The notes beneath the pieces are model-generated. The model was not told the DNA's origin. It saw only the letters and a program-made list of their open reading frames with translations, and did no database searches. The position numbers and the translations under genes were made by a program. A DNA stretch of 64,000 nt from Brevibacterium pigmentatum (GTDB lineage: Bacteria > Actinomycetota > Actinomycetes > Actinomycetales > Brevibacteriaceae): NCBI RefSeq assembly GCF_011617465.1, contig NZ_CP050153.1:1426001-1490000 (forward strand), read 5' to 3'. Position 1 is the first letter of the stretch. Every line of letters begins with the position of its first letter. Of this stretch, positions 10,099-20,151 are shown one piece after another.

Positions 10099-10779
10099 AT
10101 GAACGCTCGAATCCTGGTAGTTGATGATGACACGGCTTTGGCCGAAATGATCGGAATTGTGCTCAAAAGCGAAGGCTTCGAGCCCTTCTTCTGTGCCACC
10201 GGAGACCAGGCCTTCGAAGAATTCCAGAAGGTCAATCCGGATCTTGTGCTTCTCGACCTGATGCTTCCCGGCAAGGACGGACTCGAAGTCTGCCGGGAGA
10301 TCCGCGAGATCTCCTCGGTGCCGATCATCATGCTCACGGCGAAGTCTGACACGGTCGATGTCGTCCTCGGTCTCGAATCCGGAGCCGACGACTATGTGCC
10401 GAAGCCGTTCAAGCCCAAGGAGCTCATCGCCCGTGTCCGGGCTCGGCTGCGGATCTCCGAACCGCAGGCACCCGAGCTGCTGACCGTCGGTGACGTCGTC
10501 GTCGACGTCGCCGGTCACACGGTGACCAAGGGCGGCTCCCCGGTGTCACTGACTCCTCTCGAATTCGACCTCCTCGTCGCGCTCGCCCGCAAGCCGTGGC
10601 AGGTGTTCTCCCGCGAGACTCTGCTCGAAGAGGTCTGGGGCTACCGTCACGCCGCCGACACCCGACTGGTCAACGTCCATGTGCAGCGTCTGCGGTCGAA
10701 GATCGAACGCGATCCGGAGAAGCCGGACATCATCGTCACCGTCCGCGGCGTCGGCTATAAGGCCGGCCGAGCCGCGTGA
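10099..10779 (+). CDS. mtrA: DNA-binding response regulator MtrA
   Basis: A 226-residue OmpR-family response regulator. The receiver domain occupies residues 1-118 with the acidic pocket VVDDD, phospho-acceptor Asp53 (LLDLMLPG) and Lys near 102 (YVPKPFKP). The C-terminal winged helix follows (LTPLEFDLL, ETLLEEVWGY, VNVHVQRLRSKIE). MtrA controls cell division, peptidoglycan hydrolases and DNA replication genes in actinobacteria. The start at ATG 10099 (MNARILVVDDD) matches MtrA N-termini; the open frame upstream is not conserved-looking. It overlaps mtrB by 4 bp. Confidence 0.96.
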   Translation: MNARILVVDDDTALAEMIGIVLKSEGFEPFFCATGDQAFEEFQKVNPDLVLLDLMLPGKDGLEVCREIREISSVPIIMLTAKSDTVDVVLGLESGADDYVPKPFKPKELIARVRARLRISEPQAPELLTVGDVVVDVAGHTVTKGGSPVSLTPLEFDLLVALARKPWQVFSRETLLEEVWGYRHAADTRLVNVHVQRLRSKIERDPEKPDIIVTVRGVGYKAGRAA

Positions 10780-12785
10780 CCTCCGAGTCAGTCGCGGACG
10801 GACCCGTCCGCACCGCGGCCTCGGCACTGAAGACGTTCTGGAACTTCATACTCCGATCGTTCAGCCACTCCCTGCAGGTCCGCATCGTCGTGCTCACGAT
10901 CGTCCTCACCTCGGTGGCGATCTTCGGCGTCGGCACCTACATGTCCCAGCAGATCGCGCGCGGACTCTTCGACACCCGCCTCGATTCCCTGTCCTCGCAG
11001 ACGCGGTCGATCCTCGCCGAGCTGCGCTCCCTGGCGCCAGTCGACGGTCAGGCGGTCACCCAGGACACGCTGAGTTCGCAGCTGTCCTCGATCTACAACC
11101 GCTCAGCTGGGTCGGTGTATTCGCTGACGCTGCAGCCGACGGACCCGAACTCCTCGTTCTCGACGATCACCGCCGGCGGGCCGAGCGAGGACGGTGAGGC
11201 CTCGCAGGTGCCCATCAGCGATGAACTCCGCGAAGCCATCCGCAAAGCCCCGTCCGATGACAAGCTCTACCAGTCGGTGAGCCTGCCCGACGGCACGGGA
11301 CCGGGGCTGCTCATCACCCAGGAGCTGCAGATCCCGGGCGCCGGTCAGTTCCAGCTGTACTACCTCGGCGATCTGAGCGAACAGCAGGACACCCTCAACT
11401 TCGTGCAGCGGTCGATGTTCGTCGCCGCCCTCGTCCTCGTCGTCCTCGTCGGAGCGGTCGCCTGGATCGTCACTCGGCTCGTCGTCACCCCGGTGCGCAC
11501 CGGGGCCGAAGTGGCCAGGCTCATCGCCGACGGCGACCTGGACGAACGCATGCCGGTGCACGGCAACGACGAGATCGCCGTCCTCGGTGAGAGCTTCAAC
11601 GATATGGCCGACACACTCCAGCATCAGATCGAGCAGATGGAACGACTGTCGGTGCTGCAGCGTCAGTTCGTCTCCGACGTCTCCCACGAGCTGCGGACAC
11701 CGCTGACGACGATCCGTGCCGCTGCGGACCTCATCTACGATTCCCGCGAGGACCTCGACCCCGTCACTGCGCGCAGTGCGGAACTGCTGAACTCGCAGGC
11801 CGAACGCTTCGACAACCTGCTCTCCGACCTGCTGGAGATCTCCCGCTACGACGCCGGGGCCGCGGCTCTTGTGCCCAAACCCGTCGACATCGGTGCGATC
11901 GTGACCTCGGTGATCGAGACCGTGTCGATGGTGGCCGACCAGATGTCGACGGCGATCGTCGTCCACGCCCCGTCCTCGCCGGTCATGGCCGAGGTCGACC
12001 GGGTGCGCATCACCCGAATCGTGCGCAACCTCGTCGTCAACGCCATCGAACACGGTGAGAACAACCCCGTCGACGTCTATGTCGCCTCCAACGCCGAGGC
12101 GGTGGCCGTGAGCGTGCGCGACCACGGAGTCGGCATGAACGAAGAGCAGGTCGAACACGTCTTCGACCGGTTCTGGCGTGCCGATCCGGCTCGCAAGCGC
12201 ACCCTCGGCGGGTCGGGCCTGGGTCTGGCCATCTCGCTCGAGGACGCCCACCTGCACAACGGCTGGCTGCAGGTCTGGGGCAAGCCCGGAGAAGGGTCGT
12301 GCTTCCGGCTGACGATTCCCCGGCGCCCGGATCAGGAGATCACCTCCTCGCCTCTGCCCCTGCCGCCGCGCGATGCGCAGATCCGCGGTTCCGCGCTCGT
12401 GGCAGGACCGCTGTCCTCGGACGGCTCCGTCCGCATCCAGACCGGGTCGATCCCGATCGTCGTCGAAACCGAGCCGGAGATGCTCGAGGACGACCACGAT
12501 GATTCCGCCGAGGCGGCCCCGCAGTCCGCATCGTCGTTGCCGACCAACACGGAGGTTGAGTCAGACGGTGACGAAGCGGACACTGTTGAGACAGGCGCTG
12601 CTGAGGCAGATGCCGCTGAGGCGGGCAGCGTTGAGGTTGACTCCGCTGAGGCAGACTCCGCTGAGGCAGACAGAGATATGGCTGTCGACGCGAATGCACC
12701 GGGGCGGTCCATGGACCTCGGCGAGCCGGACGCGGACGGCGACATGGTCGACGACTTGGACGACAGCGAAGGAGGACGGTCATGA
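10776..12785 (+). CDS. mtrB: sensor histidine kinase MtrB
   Basis: A 669-residue membrane kinase, partner of MtrA. Transmembrane segments lie near residues 30-52 and 214-236 and flank an extracytoplasmic sensor domain. HAMP (about 237-285), HisKA with His304 in SHELRTPLTT, and HATPase with NAIEHGENN, DHGVGM and GGSGLGLAI follow. The GTG start overlaps the mtrA stop. The C-terminal ~150 residues are an unusual acidic tail with a pentapeptide repeat. MtrB normally responds to the cell-wall or division state together with the lipoprotein LpqB, encoded next. Confidence 0.96.
   Translation: MTSESVADGPVRTAASALKTFWNFILRSFSHSLQVRIVVLTIVLTSVAIFGVGTYMSQQIARGLFDTRLDSLSSQTRSILAELRSLAPVDGQAVTQDTLSSQLSSIYNRSAGSVYSLTLQPTDPNSSFSTITAGGPSEDGEASQVPISDELREAIRKAPSDDKLYQSVSLPDGTGPGLLITQELQIPGAGQFQLYYLGDLSEQQDTLNFVQRSMFVAALVLVVLVGAVAWIVTRLVVTPVRTGAEVARLIADGDLDERMPVHGNDEIAVLGESFNDMADTLQHQIEQMERLSVLQRQFVSDVSHELRTPLTTIRAAADLIYDSREDLDPVTARSAELLNSQAERFDNLLSDLLEISRYDAGAAALVPKPVDIGAIVTSVIETVSMVADQMSTAIVVHAPSSPVMAEVDRVRITRIVRNLVVNAIEHGENNPVDVYVASNAEAVAVSVRDHGVGMNEEQVEHVFDRFWRADPARKRTLGGSGLGLAISLEDAHLHNGWLQVWGKPGEGSCFRLTIPRRPDQEITSSPLPLPPRDAQIRGSALVAGPLSSDGSVRIQTGSIPIVVETEPEMLEDDHDDSAEAAPQSASSLPTNTEVESDGDEADTVETGAAEADAAEAGSVEVDSAEADSAEADRDMAVDANAPGRSMDLGEPDADGDMVDDLDDSEGGRS
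12585..12674. repeat. 6 x 15-bp tandem repeat encoding the acidic MtrB tail
   Basis: Six in-frame 15-bp units start at 12585, 12600, 12615, 12630, 12645 and 12660 (consensus GCTGAGGCAGAYTCC). They encode the pentapeptide A-E-A-D-S and variants. The unit length keeps the frame, so copy number can vary without breaking mtrB. Confidence 0.85.
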
Positions 12786-14506
12786 CGCGCACGACGCTCA
12801 GAGGGTTCCGGCTGAAGACCATGCTCGTCTCGGTCTTTACGGCATTGGCCCTCGTCGGCTGCTCGTCGATCCCGACGTCATCGCCTGTCGGCCATGTCGA
12901 GGACGACTCGGGTGATCCGGGGGCGAACAACGCACGGATCCCCGACGGACCCGAACCCGGCGACAGCCCATCGGACATCGTGCGCGGATTCCTGCGGGCA
13001 GGAGCGGGCACCGGCAACAACTTCTCCGTGGCCCGGTCGTTCCTCACCGAGGGCGAGGCGCAGAAATGGAGTCCGCAGGAATCGGTGTCGGTGCTGCCCA
13101 ACGGCACGGACATCGACTCTCTGAACGTCGGGACCACCTCCGACCAGAAGACGATGAGCATCTCGGCTCCGGTCGTCGGCCTCGTCGATTCCTCCGGTGT
13201 TTTCAACTCCGCCAAGCCGGGCACCGAATCCACCCTGGAGTTCTCACTGCGGCAGGAGAACGGGGAGTGGAGGATCGCCTCGGCGCCGGACGGGCTGCTC
13301 ATCAGCCAGACCGACTTCCGCACGATCTTCCTCAACTATTCGCTGCATTTCTTCACCTCCGACTATTCGTATCTCGTCCCTGACTCCCGCTGGTTCCTTC
13401 GGTCCTCCTCGACTCCGACCGTGCTGATGAACGAGCTGCTCAGCGGGCCCGCCCCCTATCTCTCGGGAGCGGTGATCACCTCGGTCCCCGACGGTGCGAA
13501 GCTGAGCGATTCGAACGTCGTGACGATCGAGAACGGCGTCGCGCACGTGTCCTTGGGGGCGCAGAACCCTGCCCCGTCGGACCGTGAGAAGGGGCTGATC
13601 CGCCAGCAGATCGCCACCACTCTGCAGGTCATTCCCTCGATATCGGCGATCGAGCTGAGCATCGGCGGACAGACGGTTCCGGCCAGTCTGCAGCCGAAGA
13701 CCGACACCTCGGTCCAGGTGGACGGGCCTCCCGTGGTGATCGCCGACGACCACCTTTCCCGTGTCTCGGGAACGACCGTCGCCAAGGTCGAGAACAGCCC
13801 GAACCTGAAGAAGGCGAAGGCCAGCGACCCCGCGGTGTCCTTGGACGACTCGCTCTACGTCTATCTGGCTGATGACGGCAAGCAGCTCATGCGGCTGAAG
13901 TCCGATGCCGTGAATGCCACCCCGATCCTCAAGGGCAAGAAGCTCGTGCGCCCCAGCATCGACCGCTTCAATACGACGTGGACGGGTGAAACGGAGAACA
14001 AGGGCGAGCTCAAGGCCGTCGGTCGTGACGGCAAATCCTTCACCGTGGCCGCCGACTTCCTCAACGGCCGACAGCTGGTCGATATCGAGGTCTCACGAGA
14101 CGGAACCCGTGTCGCTCTGCTCAGCCGGCACAAGGGGGAGCCGGACCGCGTCGATGTGGTCGGTGTGCCCAGGGACAAGGCGGGTAATCCGTCCGGTCAT
14201 GTCTCCGAATCACCGATCGAAGTCGGTGCGAACTTCGATGAGGTCAAGGACGTCTCGTGGGCTGGATCGACGTCTCTCGTGGCTCTGGCCGCAGAGGAGG
14301 GCGAATCGGCGCAGCCCTTCCGCATCGGAGTCACCGGGCCGGCAGAACAGCTCGGCGAGGTTTCGGACGGCAGCCGCATCACCGGCGGAGTGGACGGCCG
14401 ATCGATCCTGGTCACCAGTTCCGATGGCGCGCTCTACAGCTACAACTCGAACGCCTGGCAGAAACTCGTCGACGTAGCGGCCAAGGATCCCTCCTACCCC
14501 GGCTGA
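12782..14506 (+). CDS. lpqB: lipoprotein LpqB (MtrAB accessory protein)
   Basis: A 574-residue lipoprotein. The signal peptide ends in lipobox LVGC with Cys27. A GerMN sporulation-type domain (about residues 190-310; DSRWFLRSSSTP, MNELLSGPAP) follows, then a C-terminal beta-propeller-like LpqB domain. LpqB interacts with the MtrB extracytoplasmic domain and tunes MtrA phosphorylation (known for mycobacteria). ATG 12782 overlaps the mtrB stop (ATGA), completing the conserved mtrA-mtrB-lpqB operon. Confidence 0.95.
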   Translation: MTRTTLRGFRLKTMLVSVFTALALVGCSSIPTSSPVGHVEDDSGDPGANNARIPDGPEPGDSPSDIVRGFLRAGAGTGNNFSVARSFLTEGEAQKWSPQESVSVLPNGTDIDSLNVGTTSDQKTMSISAPVVGLVDSSGVFNSAKPGTESTLEFSLRQENGEWRIASAPDGLLISQTDFRTIFLNYSLHFFTSDYSYLVPDSRWFLRSSSTPTVLMNELLSGPAPYLSGAVITSVPDGAKLSDSNVVTIENGVAHVSLGAQNPAPSDREKGLIRQQIATTLQVIPSISAIELSIGGQTVPASLQPKTDTSVQVDGPPVVIADDHLSRVSGTTVAKVENSPNLKKAKASDPAVSLDDSLYVYLADDGKQLMRLKSDAVNATPILKGKKLVRPSIDRFNTTWTGETENKGELKAVGRDGKSFTVAADFLNGRQLVDIEVSRDGTRVALLSRHKGEPDRVDVVGVPRDKAGNPSGHVSESPIEVGANFDEVKDVSWAGSTSLVALAAEEGESAQPFRIGVTGPAEQLGEVSDGSRITGGVDGRSILVTSSDGALYSYNSNAWQKLVDVAAKDPSYPG

Positions 14507-14608
14507 CCCGCCGGGGAGTGTGCAGGCGACCGGAAGGCCGGTGCGTCGGCGATCAGGCCGGCAGATCCACGACGACCCCTCGGACCGGGGATGGAGTAGA
14601 TTTCTCCC

Positions 14609-15331
14609 ATGGGGCTGCTCGGGGAGTTCGGCGAACTGCTCCTGCCCCGACGGTGCGCCGGATGCGGGCGGGAGAACGTGTCTCTGTGCACTCGCTGCCT
14701 GCAGCTGCTCGGCGGAATTCCGCGAGCGATGGAACCGCGCTACGGATCGATTCCGATCGTCGGGGTCTGCGAATACAACTCGCAGATCTCGAAGATGGTC
14801 GTCGGCTTCAAGGACGAAGGACGTCGGGACATCCTCGACCCGTTGGCTCTGGCACTGACCCGCTCGATCGTCGCCGCCCTCGATCTCATCAGCTACTCGG
14901 GTGGTGCGATCCGACTCTTTCCGGCGCCCAGTTCGGATCGGGCGAGACGTCGTCGGGGCGGATCTCATACGGTGGCCCTGGCCGAACGGGCGAAGGAGCT
15001 GTCACCGGAGCTGCCTCTTGAAGTCCACGATGTGCTCGCTGCCAAGCGATCGCATGACCAGGTCGGACTCGGGGCGATCGAGCGGGCGCAGAATGCGCAG
15101 CGGACTCAATATCTCGACCGGAGGAGAATCGCTGAACTCGCGAAGCCGCGGTTCATCTCGGGTACCGGTTCAGTGCCTGCGGATCTGCTCATCGATGACT
15201 TCTCCACCACCGGCGCAACACTGGCAGAAAGCGCACGTTTGCTAGCATCGGTGCAGATCAGACCCGCTGTGGGAGCTGTTCTCGGCCTCGGTCGCGGGGG
15301 CACTCGATTTGTCTCTCCCTTTACTGTATAA
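14609..15331 (+). CDS. comF: ComF-family phosphoribosyltransferase-like protein
   Basis: A 240-residue protein. The N-terminal zinc ribbon has Cys16, Cys19, Cys27 and Cys30 (C-x2-C-x7-C-x2-C). The C-terminal type I phosphoribosyltransferase fold has the PRPP loop LLIDDFSTTGATLAE near residue 195. ComF proteins aid natural transformation in competent species, but in many actinobacteria the role is unknown. A TAGATT -10-like hexamer ends six bases before ATG 14609 and no strong ribosome-binding site is seen, so leaderless translation is likely. It sits between lpqB and hpf as in mycobacteria. Confidence 0.92.
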   Translation: MGLLGEFGELLLPRRCAGCGRENVSLCTRCLQLLGGIPRAMEPRYGSIPIVGVCEYNSQISKMVVGFKDEGRRDILDPLALALTRSIVAALDLISYSGGAIRLFPAPSSDRARRRRGGSHTVALAERAKELSPELPLEVHDVLAAKRSHDQVGLGAIERAQNAQRTQYLDRRRIAELAKPRFISGTGSVPADLLIDDFSTTGATLAESARLLASVQIRPAVGAVLGLGRGGTRFVSPFTV

Positions 15332-15397
15332 CGGTGTTTACCCATCCAAGGGCATGGGATCGGATGAATCCGACGAGCGAGTCGCTAAGGACACATC

Positions 15398-16060
15398 ATG
15401 GACATCGTTGTCAACGGCCGTCAACTGACCATCTCCGACAGCTTTCGAGCCCACATCGAGGACAAGATCGCGAAGGTCGAACAGCTCGCCCCTCGCGCTC
15501 AGCGCGTCGAAGTGCATGTCACCCACGAGAAGAACTCCCGCCAGCCCGAGACGAGCGAGCGAGTCGAGCTCACGGTTGTGGCGAAGGGGCCGGCAATTCG
15601 GGCAGAGGCCATGGCAAGCGACAAATATGCGGCACTCGATCTGGCATGGGCGAAGCTCGTCGAACGGCTGAGGCGAGCGAGGGACCGACACAAGGTGCCG
15701 CGATCAGGTCATCACCGCAAGGAATCCACTGCCGAGGCGCTGGCGAAGATGCCGGTGGCCGAACCGATGATTCCCGATGCGGATGCCGATGACGCGCAGC
15801 GTGACGAGGACCGCAGCGTCGATCAGACGAACGGTCGCATCAAGGCCGAAGGCGATTCGCCGGTGGTGCTTCGTGAGAAGACATTCAACGCCTCACCGAT
15901 CGGCATCGAAGAGGCTCTGAACCGAATGGAGCTCGTCGGACATGACTTCTACCTGTTCATCGACGAAGAGTCGAGCAAACCTTCCGTGGTCTACCGCCGC
16001 AAGGGCTGGAGTTACGGAGTCATCGCCCTCGACCACGAACTCGAAGAAGCAGTCGACTGA
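15398..16060 (+). CDS. hpf: long-form ribosome hibernation promoting factor
   Basis: A 220-residue long HPF. The N-terminal S30AE/YfiA domain (residues 1-100) begins MDIVVNGRQLTISDSF. A charged linker (about 115-160) connects to the C-terminal dimerisation domain (residues ~160-218, ALNRMELVGHDFYLFIDEE, then SVVYRRKGWSYGVI). Long HPF inactivates ribosomes by 100S dimer formation in stationary phase or stress. AAGGA precedes ATG 15398. A 60-bp perfect palindrome follows the stop. Confidence 0.95.
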   Translation: MDIVVNGRQLTISDSFRAHIEDKIAKVEQLAPRAQRVEVHVTHEKNSRQPETSERVELTVVAKGPAIRAEAMASDKYAALDLAWAKLVERLRRARDRHKVPRSGHHRKESTAEALAKMPVAEPMIPDADADDAQRDEDRSVDQTNGRIKAEGDSPVVLREKTFNASPIGIEEALNRMELVGHDFYLFIDEESSKPSVVYRRKGWSYGVIALDHELEEAVD

Positions 16061-16066
16061 CCCAAT

Positions 16067-16126
16067 TGCTACCTGACGGCGGCCCAGCAACCTCGCGCGA
16101 GGTTGCTGGGCCGCCGTCAGGTAGCA
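16067..16126. terminator. 60-bp perfect palindrome, putative terminator after hpf
   Basis: Two 30-nt arms (16067-16096 and 16097-16126) are exact reverse complements with no spacer. The element starts 7 bp after the hpf stop and ends 20 bp before the next start. There is no U-tract. Such an RNA would form a very stable hairpin, and termination is inferred from position. Confidence 0.7.
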
Positions 16127-16146
16127 AGGGGGTATAGGTTGGGGGC

Positions 16147-17388
16147 ATGCAGAGGATGACACGGGCCGCGGCCCGCCGGACGGCGATCACTGCGACGGGA
16201 TTGGACCGACCGCGGCCGACGAAGGTCACGGCGCGCCATCTCAAGAATGTCTTCGCCACCATGGGTCTGACCCAGATCGACTCGGTCGCCCGAGTCGTCC
16301 GCTCCCACTATCTGCCCTTCTTCTCCCGCCTGGGTCCCTATCCGCGGGAGACTCTCGACCGCCTCTTCTACCAATCGCCGCGAATGGGTGTCGAATACTG
16401 GGCGCACGCTGCGGCCTTCGTGCCCCCGCAGACGTGGAAGCACTTCGCCCGGGCCCACAGCGAATGGTGGCGCAATGATTTCGGACAGCGCCATCCGGAG
16501 ACCGGAGAGGAGTTCCGGAATCTCCAATCCTCCGTCCTCACCGCCCTGTCCACCCGACCGATGACGGCACGGGAAGTCGCCGAGGTGGTCGACCACGACC
16601 TGCCGGAGATCCACCGCGGCCATTGGGGCTGGAATCCCAGCCAGGTCAAAGTCGCCCTCGAAGCGCTGTTCGCCGGGGGCATCATCAGCGCCGCTGGTCG
16701 CAACGACCACTTCGAACGCATCTATTCGCTGGCAAGAGACGTCTCACCCGAGCTGCCTGAGCTCCCTCTGGCTTATGGGCCCGCGGATGCTCCTCAGCTG
16801 AGCCTGGACCCTGAGGCAGAGCTGCCGCGCGGAATATCCGGGGTCGAGAACGACGTCTTCGAACTCGCCCGCATCGCAGCGCGCGCTCTGGGCATCTCCC
16901 GTCCCGAGGACATCGCCGACTACTTTCGGCAGCGGCGTGCACCGACCGACGCCGCCATCGCCGAACTCATCGCCTCAGGCGAGCTGCGTGAAGTCGACGT
17001 CGAAGGCGTGCCCGCGCTGAAGTGGCACGAGGCACGGACTCCACGGACCGTGAACGCTCGGGCGCTGCTGGCGCCGTTCGACCCCTTGGTCTTCTACCGA
17101 CCGCGCATCGAATGGCTCTTCGACTTCCGCTACCGCATCGAGATCTACACCCCGGCGGCCGAACGCGTCCACGGCTACTACGTCACGCCGTTCCTCCTCG
17201 GCGATCGACTCGTCGGTCGGGTCGACCTGCACCGGGACCGAGCGGCAGGAGTTCTGCGCGCACACCAGGTGACGTGGGAGCCGGGGGAGGAGCACACCAC
17301 GGAGCTGGCTGAGGAGCTTACGACGATGGCTGCGTGGCTGGGACTGACCGCCGTGGACCTCGAAGGTACTCACCTGCCATTAAGCTAG
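16147..17388 (+). CDS. YcaQ/AlkX-family winged-helix DNA glycosylase
   Basis: A 413-residue protein of the HTH_42 (winged helix DNA-binding) family. Members such as E. coli YcaQ unhook DNA interstrand crosslinks, and Streptomyces relatives protect against crosslinking antibiotics. The family's catalytic Q-hydrophobic-D/Q motif is present as Gln43-Ile-Asp45 in LTQIDSV, followed by RSHYLPFFSRLGPY. Three winged-helix modules are expected, ending in a beta-barrel region with FDPLVFYRPRIEWLF and GRVDLHRDR. It stands alone between hpf and secA. Assignment to the glycosylase branch is from motif reading. Confidence 0.85.
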   Translation: MQRMTRAAARRTAITATGLDRPRPTKVTARHLKNVFATMGLTQIDSVARVVRSHYLPFFSRLGPYPRETLDRLFYQSPRMGVEYWAHAAAFVPPQTWKHFARAHSEWWRNDFGQRHPETGEEFRNLQSSVLTALSTRPMTAREVAEVVDHDLPEIHRGHWGWNPSQVKVALEALFAGGIISAAGRNDHFERIYSLARDVSPELPELPLAYGPADAPQLSLDPEAELPRGISGVENDVFELARIAARALGISRPEDIADYFRQRRAPTDAAIAELIASGELREVDVEGVPALKWHEARTPRTVNARALLAPFDPLVFYRPRIEWLFDFRYRIEIYTPAAERVHGYYVTPFLLGDRLVGRVDLHRDRAAGVLRAHQVTWEPGEEHTTELAEELTTMAAWLGLTAVDLEGTHLPLS

Positions 17389-17442
17389 GGGCTATACAGT
17401 CGTTCGAGTCGTTGTCCGGCAGACATGCCGATTAGGAGAAAA

Positions 17443-20133
17443 GTGGCTAATTTCCTCGAGAAGCTTCTGCGCACAGGTGAAGGCAGAACTCTGAAGAAGC
17501 TCCGCCGATACACAGATGCCATCAATCAGCTGTCCGATGAGTTCAGCGAGATGACGGACACCGAACTGCGTGAGGAAACCGGCAGGTTCAAGGAGCGCTA
17601 CAAGGACGGCGAAAGCCTCGACTCTCTGCTTCCCGAAGCCTTCGCCACCGTGCGCGAAGCATCGAGCCGGACCCTGGGTCTGCGACACTTCGACGTTCAG
17701 CTCATGGGCGGCGCCGCCCTGCACCTGGGCAACATCGCCGAGATGAAGACCGGTGAAGGCAAGACCCTGGTCGCCACGGCCCCGGCCTACCTCAACGCTC
17801 TCACCGGCAACCCGGTCCACATCATCACGGTCAACGACTACCTGGCCACCTACCAATCGGAACTGATGGGCCGTGTATTCCGGTTCCTCGGGATGGAAAC
17901 CGGCTGCATCCAGGCGAACATGCCCTCGGATCTGCGCCGCAAACAGTACGCCGCGGACATCACCTACGGCACGAACAACGAATTCGGCTTCGACTACCTG
18001 CGCGACAACATGGCCTGGTCGGCCGACGAGCTCGTCCAGCGCGGCCATGCCTTCGCCATCGTCGACGAGGTCGACTCGATTCTCATCGACGAGGCCCGTA
18101 CCCCGCTCATCATCTCCGGTCCTGCCGAAGGCGATGCCAACCGCTGGTACGGCGAGTTCGCCAAGGTCGTCAAGCGTCTGAAGACCGATCGCGACTACGA
18201 AGTCGATGAGAAGAAGCGCACCGTCGGCGTCCTCGAGCCCGGAATCGAACGTGTCGAGGACTACCTGGGCATCGGCAATCTCTACGACGCGGAGAACACC
18301 CCGCTCATCAGCTTCCTCAACAACGCCATCCGCGCCAAGGAGCTGTTCAAGAAAGACAAGGACTACGTCGTCCTCGACGGCGAAGTCCTCATCGTCGACG
18401 AACACACCGGTCGCGTGCTCAAGGGCCGCCGCTACAACGAAGGCCTGCACCAGGCCATCGAGGCGAAGGAAGGGGTGAAGGTCCAGGCCGAGAACCAGAC
18501 CCTGGCGACAATCACCCTGCAGAACTTCTTCCGTCTCTATGAGAAGCTCTCCGGAATGACCGGTACGGCCGAAACCGAGGCCGCAGAGTTCATGTCCACC
18601 TACAAGCTCGGCGTCGTCCCGATTCCGACGAACAAGCCGATGCAGCGCGTCGACCAGTCCGACTTCGTCTACAAGAACGAGGTTGCGAAGTTCGACGCCG
18701 TGGTCGACGACATCGTCGAACGCCACGAGACCGGACAGCCGGTGCTCGTCGGCACGACGAGCGTCGAGAAGAGCGAATACCTGTCGAAGAATCTGGCCAA
18801 ACGCGGCGTCAAGCACGAGGTCCTCAACGCGAAGAACCACGCCCGTGAGGCGTCGATCGTGGCGATGGCCGGACGCAAGAACGCCGTCACGGTGGCCACG
18901 AACATGGCCGGACGCGGTACGGACATCATGCTCGGCGGCAACGCCGAATTCCTCGCGGTCGCGGAGATGGAACGTCGCGGCCTCGACCCGGCCGAGAACG
19001 AGGACCAGTACGAGTCCGAATGGCCCGAGGTGCTCAAGGCCGCCGAGGATAAGGTCAAGGAAGAAGCCGAGGAGGTCGTCGAACTCGGCGGGCTCTACGT
19101 GCTCGGCACCGAACGCCATGAATCGCGCCGCATCGACAATCAGCTGCGCGGACGCTCCGGGCGTCAGGGCGACCCCGGAGAATCCCGGTTCTACCTCTCG
19201 CTGACCGATGACCTCATGCGTCTGTTCGGTTCGGGAGCCGCTGAGCGGATCATGGCCACGGCGAACGTGCCCGACGATGTGCCGCTGGAATCGAAGATGG
19301 TCTCACGCGCCATCCTCTCGGCCCAGTCACAGATCGAACAGCGCAATGCCGAGCAGCGCAAGAACGTCCTCAAATACGACGATGTGCTCAACCGTCAGCG
19401 CACCGTCATCTACGACGAGCGCCGCCGTGTGCTCGACGGCGCCGACCTCGAAGAGCAGGTTGCGAAGTTCCGCGAAGAGGTCATCGACGCCTACGTCGCC
19501 CAGGCGACGATGGGTCCGGTCGAGGATTGGCAGATCGACGAGCTCTTCGAAGCTCTTGGAAAGATCTACTCGCCGTCGATCACCTCCGACGACCTCGCCG
19601 AGGAACTCGGCGGGCTCGGGAACCTCTCGAAGAACCGCCTCAATCGGGAGATCCAGTCCGATCTCGACGTGTTCTACTCCCAGCGCGAAGAGGAACTCGG
19701 AGAGGACGCCACCCGCGAACTCGAACGTCGCGTGGTGCTCTCCGTCATCGACAAGCGCTGGCGTGAGCATCTCTATGAGATGGACTACCTCAAGAACGGC
19801 ATCGGACTGCGCGCCATGGCCCAGAAGGACCCGCTGGTGGAGTACCAGCGTGAGGGCTTCGAGATGTTCAAGACCATGCAGGACGGGATCAAGGAGGACG
19901 TCGTCCGCCTGACCAACACGCTGCAGGTCCAGGTGACATCCTCGGCCGGCACCGGCGATGCCGAACCCGAGGTCGAGGTCGACGCCGAGGAGCTGCGACA
20001 CAAGACTCCGAAGATGCAGCTGTCGGCTCCGTCGGAGGCCGGTTCCGCCTCGGTTTCCGAATGCGAGGACGACGACGAACCGGCTCCGACCAATCGCGCC
20101 GAACGTCGCGCGAAGAAGAAGGCCAAGAACTGA
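17443..20133 (+). CDS. secA: preprotein translocase ATPase SecA
   Basis: An 896-residue motor of the Sec pathway, driving unfolded preproteins through SecYEG. The start is GTG 17443 ([16 protein letters not shown]), with AGGAG at 17434-17438; the in-frame ATG 18 bp upstream lies before the ribosome-binding site. Walker A is KTGEGKT near residue 103, Walker B contains VDEVDSIL near residue 208, and [11 protein letters not shown] occurs in NBD2. The helical scaffold and wing follow. The C-terminus ends in a Lys/Arg-rich tail without the zinc-binding CXCX8C(H/C) motif, as in actinobacterial SecA1. Confidence 0.98.
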   Translation: MANFLEKLLRTGEGRTLKKLRRYTDAINQLSDEFSEMTDTELREETGRFKERYKDGESLDSLLPEAFATVREASSRTLGLRHFDVQLMGGAALHLGNIAEMKTGEGKTLVATAPAYLNALTGNPVHIITVNDYLATYQSELMGRVFRFLGMETGCIQANMPSDLRRKQYAADITYGTNNEFGFDYLRDNMAWSADELVQRGHAFAIVDEVDSILIDEARTPLIISGPAEGDANRWYGEFAKVVKRLKTDRDYEVDEKKRTVGVLEPGIERVEDYLGIGNLYDAENTPLISFLNNAIRAKELFKKDKDYVVLDGEVLIVDEHTGRVLKGRRYNEGLHQAIEAKEGVKVQAENQTLATITLQNFFRLYEKLSGMTGTAETEAAEFMSTYKLGVVPIPTNKPMQRVDQSDFVYKNEVAKFDAVVDDIVERHETGQPVLVGTTSVEKSEYLSKNLAKRGVKHEVLNAKNHAREASIVAMAGRKNAVTVATNMAGRGTDIMLGGNAEFLAVAEMERRGLDPAENEDQYESEWPEVLKAAEDKVKEEAEEVVELGGLYVLGTERHESRRIDNQLRGRSGRQGDPGESRFYLSLTDDLMRLFGSGAAERIMATANVPDDVPLESKMVSRAILSAQSQIEQRNAEQRKNVLKYDDVLNRQRTVIYDERRRVLDGADLEEQVAKFREEVIDAYVAQATMGPVEDWQIDELFEALGKIYSPSITSDDLAEELGGLGNLSKNRLNREIQSDLDVFYSQREEELGEDATRELERRVVLSVIDKRWREHLYEMDYLKNGIGLRAMAQKDPLVEYQREGFEMFKTMQDGIKEDVVRLTNTLQVQVTSSAGTGDAEPEVEVDAEELRHKTPKMQLSAPSEAGSASVSECEDDDEPAPTNRAERRAKKKAKN

Positions 20134-20151
20134 CGAAGAGCCCTCAGTGGC

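Noticed and set aside
17392..19119. 575-residue open frame opposite secA
   Set aside because: Antisense shadow of a fully conserved gene in GC-rich sequence; the product is low-complexity Val/Asp/Arg with no domain.
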